Assembly (NCBI RefSeq): GCF_002313155.2
Contig: NZ_NWFK02000001.1
Coordinates: 1,240,001-1,304,000 of the forward strand
Length of the DNA: 64,000 nt
Direction of reading: 5' to 3'
Origin: Psychrobacter sp. FDAARGOS_221
Lineage (GTDB): Bacteria; Pseudomonadota; Gammaproteobacteria; Pseudomonadales; Moraxellaceae
The position numbers were made by a program, and so were the translations under genes. The notes below the pieces were generated by a model, which had not been told where the DNA came from, searched no databases, and worked only from the letters and a program-made list of their open reading frames with translations. Shown here piece after piece: positions 62,733 through 64,000 of this stretch (its first letter is position 1; each line of letters opens with the position of its first letter).

Positions 62733-62771
62733 AAATAGCCACTATCAAGTTATGCTCGATAGTGGCTATTT
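62733..62771. terminator. Bidirectional intrinsic terminator
   Basis: Fourteen-base-pair perfect stem (62733-62746 with 62758-62771), A-rich one side, T-rich other, between the convergent lipoprotein and exporter genes. Confidence 0.85.
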
Positions 62772-62817
62772 ATTAGTATCAAATCTGCTTTTAATTAATC
62801 TGGCTCAAATAATTAAC

Positions 62818-64000
62818 TTAAGTCGTGTGGTCTAAGTTTAAGTTCTTATCGACACGGTAAACCAAAAACGTACCCAAACACATCAATATACACATGGTCA
62901 CGCCAAGCTTAGCCACTGGATTTACCGGGAATAGATTTAACAGCAATCCGCCGAAAATACCTACACAGAACATCAAAGAACCTTGCAGCGCACTGGCCAT
63001 ACCCGCACGGTGTTTTTGAAATGCCAATGCAATGGCCGAAGCGTTTGGCTGAGTCAAACCTAAGGCTGCAATACAAAAGAAAATACAGCATAATACCAGC
63101 GGTAACCAAGCCTCTGCACCATAAATGACACCCAGTAGTAACAAACAGGTAGCCGAAATGGCCTGTATGGTTGCCCCAAATCTAAGCAAGGTAATCAGAC
63201 GATAACGGTTGGTTAAGAACTGGTTAATCTGAGTAAGCGCCACAAAGCCCGCGGCGTTCATACCAAATATCAAACTAAACTGGGTTTCTGTTAATCCATA
63301 ACCATCCATTAATAGCTCAGGAGCAGCACTAATATACACAAACATAGCGCCCATCAACATGCCTGCACCGATTGCAGGATAGCCAAATGACGGATCTTTT
63401 AACAGATCTAAATACTGGCTAAGCACTGTACTAAATGGACGATGACTGCGGTTTTCTTCGGTCAGTGTTTCTTTAAAGAAGAAACGGGTTAGCAATAGGT
63501 TTAAAATGCCAAACCCTGCCAAAAACCAAAAAATGGCATGCCAACTAAAAAAGGTCAAAAATGCCGCACCCAATGATGGCGCAAGAATCGGAGCCAGTCC
63601 CATCACCAATACCATGATCGAAAAGGCTTTGGCCATTTGCTTGGGCGGCAAGGTGTCACGAATTGCCGCTCTGGTCACTACTGCACCCACACAAGCGCCT
63701 AATGCCTGCAGTGTACGCGCTGCAAACAGTACATATTCACTGTTGGTCGTGGCACAAATCACCGACGCAATCACATACAAGGTCATGCCAAAATATAACG
63801 GCTTCACTCGGCCGACTCGGTCACTCAGCGGCCCATATACCAGCTGGCCAAACACCAGTCCCACAAAGTATGCAGGCACAGAGTTGGCTATAGCAGCGGT
63901 ACTGATACCAAAATCATCTGCCATGGTCGGCAAGGCTGGCAAATACATATCAATCGATAACGGCCCAATAGCAACAATCAGCCCGAGCATCATAATCCAT
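62818..64000 (-). CDS. Bcr/CflA-family drug exporter (5' end outside window)
   Basis: An MFS proton-driven exporter of the Bcr/CflA type, known for bicyclomycin or chloramphenicol efflux and, in some members, dipeptides or cysteine. The frame stays open to the window edge (codons Ile and Trp before ATG 63993), and family members start with about 10-20 more residues before IGPLSIDMYLPALP, so the true start is probably outside. About 12 membrane segments are present, with VYGPLSDRVGRVKP (MFS loop 2-3) and ALGACVGAVVTRAAIRDTLP (the Bcr-type motif C region). The substrate is unknown. Confidence 0.88.
   Translation of the reverse strand, partial: WIMMLGLIVAIGPLSIDMYLPALPTMADDFGISTAAIANSVPAYFVGLVFGQLVYGPLSDRVGRVKPLYFGMTLYVIASVICATTNSEYVLFAARTLQALGACVGAVVTRAAIRDTLPPKQMAKAFSIMVLVMGLAPILAPSLGAAFLTFFSWHAIFWFLAGFGILNLLLTRFFFKETLTEENRSHRPFSTVLSQYLDLLKDPSFGYPAIGAGMLMGAMFVYISAAPELLMDGYGLTETQFSLIFGMNAAGFVALTQINQFLTNRYRLITLLRFGATIQAISATCLLLLGVIYGAEAWLPLVLCCIFFCIAALGLTQPNASAIALAFQKHRAGMASALQGSLMFCVGIFGGLLLNLFPVNPVAKLGVTMCILMCLGTFLVYRVDKNLNLDHTT

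Overview
The window is ordinary chromosomal backbone of a gammaproteobacterium. Its gene content and order (gatB-gatA-gatC divergent from mreBCD-maf-rng, pilMNOPQ divergent from a class A penicillin-binding protein, aroK-aroB followed by a DamX-like gene, long-form zinc-free S14) and its AT-rich spacers fit Moraxellaceae, most likely Psychrobacter. That assignment is inferred from gene order and protein character; no search was run. Left to right: 1-8990 (minus strand) is the S10 plus spc ribosomal block, from rpsJ down to a truncated rpsE. 9199-15091 (minus) is mreB-mreC-mreD-maf-rng (cell shape, nucleotide housekeeping, RNA decay). 16046-19725 (plus) is gatC-gatA-gatB, followed by a tRNA-Pro(GGG) gene with its own promoter and terminator. 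19.9-21.8 kb is a small AT-rich accessory patch: a Sel1-repeat secreted protein, a truncated purU paralogue and a tiny secreted Excalibur-domain protein. Full-length purU and an APC-family permease follow. 24.6-30.4 kb (minus) has a von Willebrand lipoprotein, a second lipoprotein, suhB and dxs. 31.0-33.4 kb (plus) has ribA, hemF and a lipid-anchored cytochrome c. 33.6-42.8 kb (minus) has mscS, gloA, a beta-carbonic anhydrase, gltD and gltB. 43.7-52.2 kb (minus) runs pilM-pilN-pilO-pilP-pilQ-aroK-aroB-damX-like. 52.9-56.8 kb (plus) has the PBP1A gene and trhO. 56.9-61.8 kb (minus) has topA, an unknown membrane-anchored protein and an orphan ParA ATPase. The end holds a DUF2799-like lipoprotein and the start-truncated gene of a Bcr/CflA drug exporter. 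There is no phage, insertion sequence, CRISPR array, toxin-antitoxin or defence system that I can support. The most interesting material is regulatory or structural. (i) A 250-bp break inside the spc operon before rplF carries a promoter-like element, a 12-bp intrinsic terminator hairpin and a possible antiterminator pairing, that is, an attenuator layout. (ii) Nearly identical 16-bp CRP-like palindromes sit in the S10 and spc leaders. (iii) pilO keeps only the C-terminal domain, with no membrane segment, and overlaps pilN by four bases. (iv) A truncated purU copy differs from the intact copy at 21 synonymous but only 2 amino-acid-changing codons over 45 aligned codons, which suggests xenologous replacement. 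(v) Several housekeeping proteins (RNase G, DXS, PilM, PilN, PBP1A) carry long polar, probably disordered inserts or tails.
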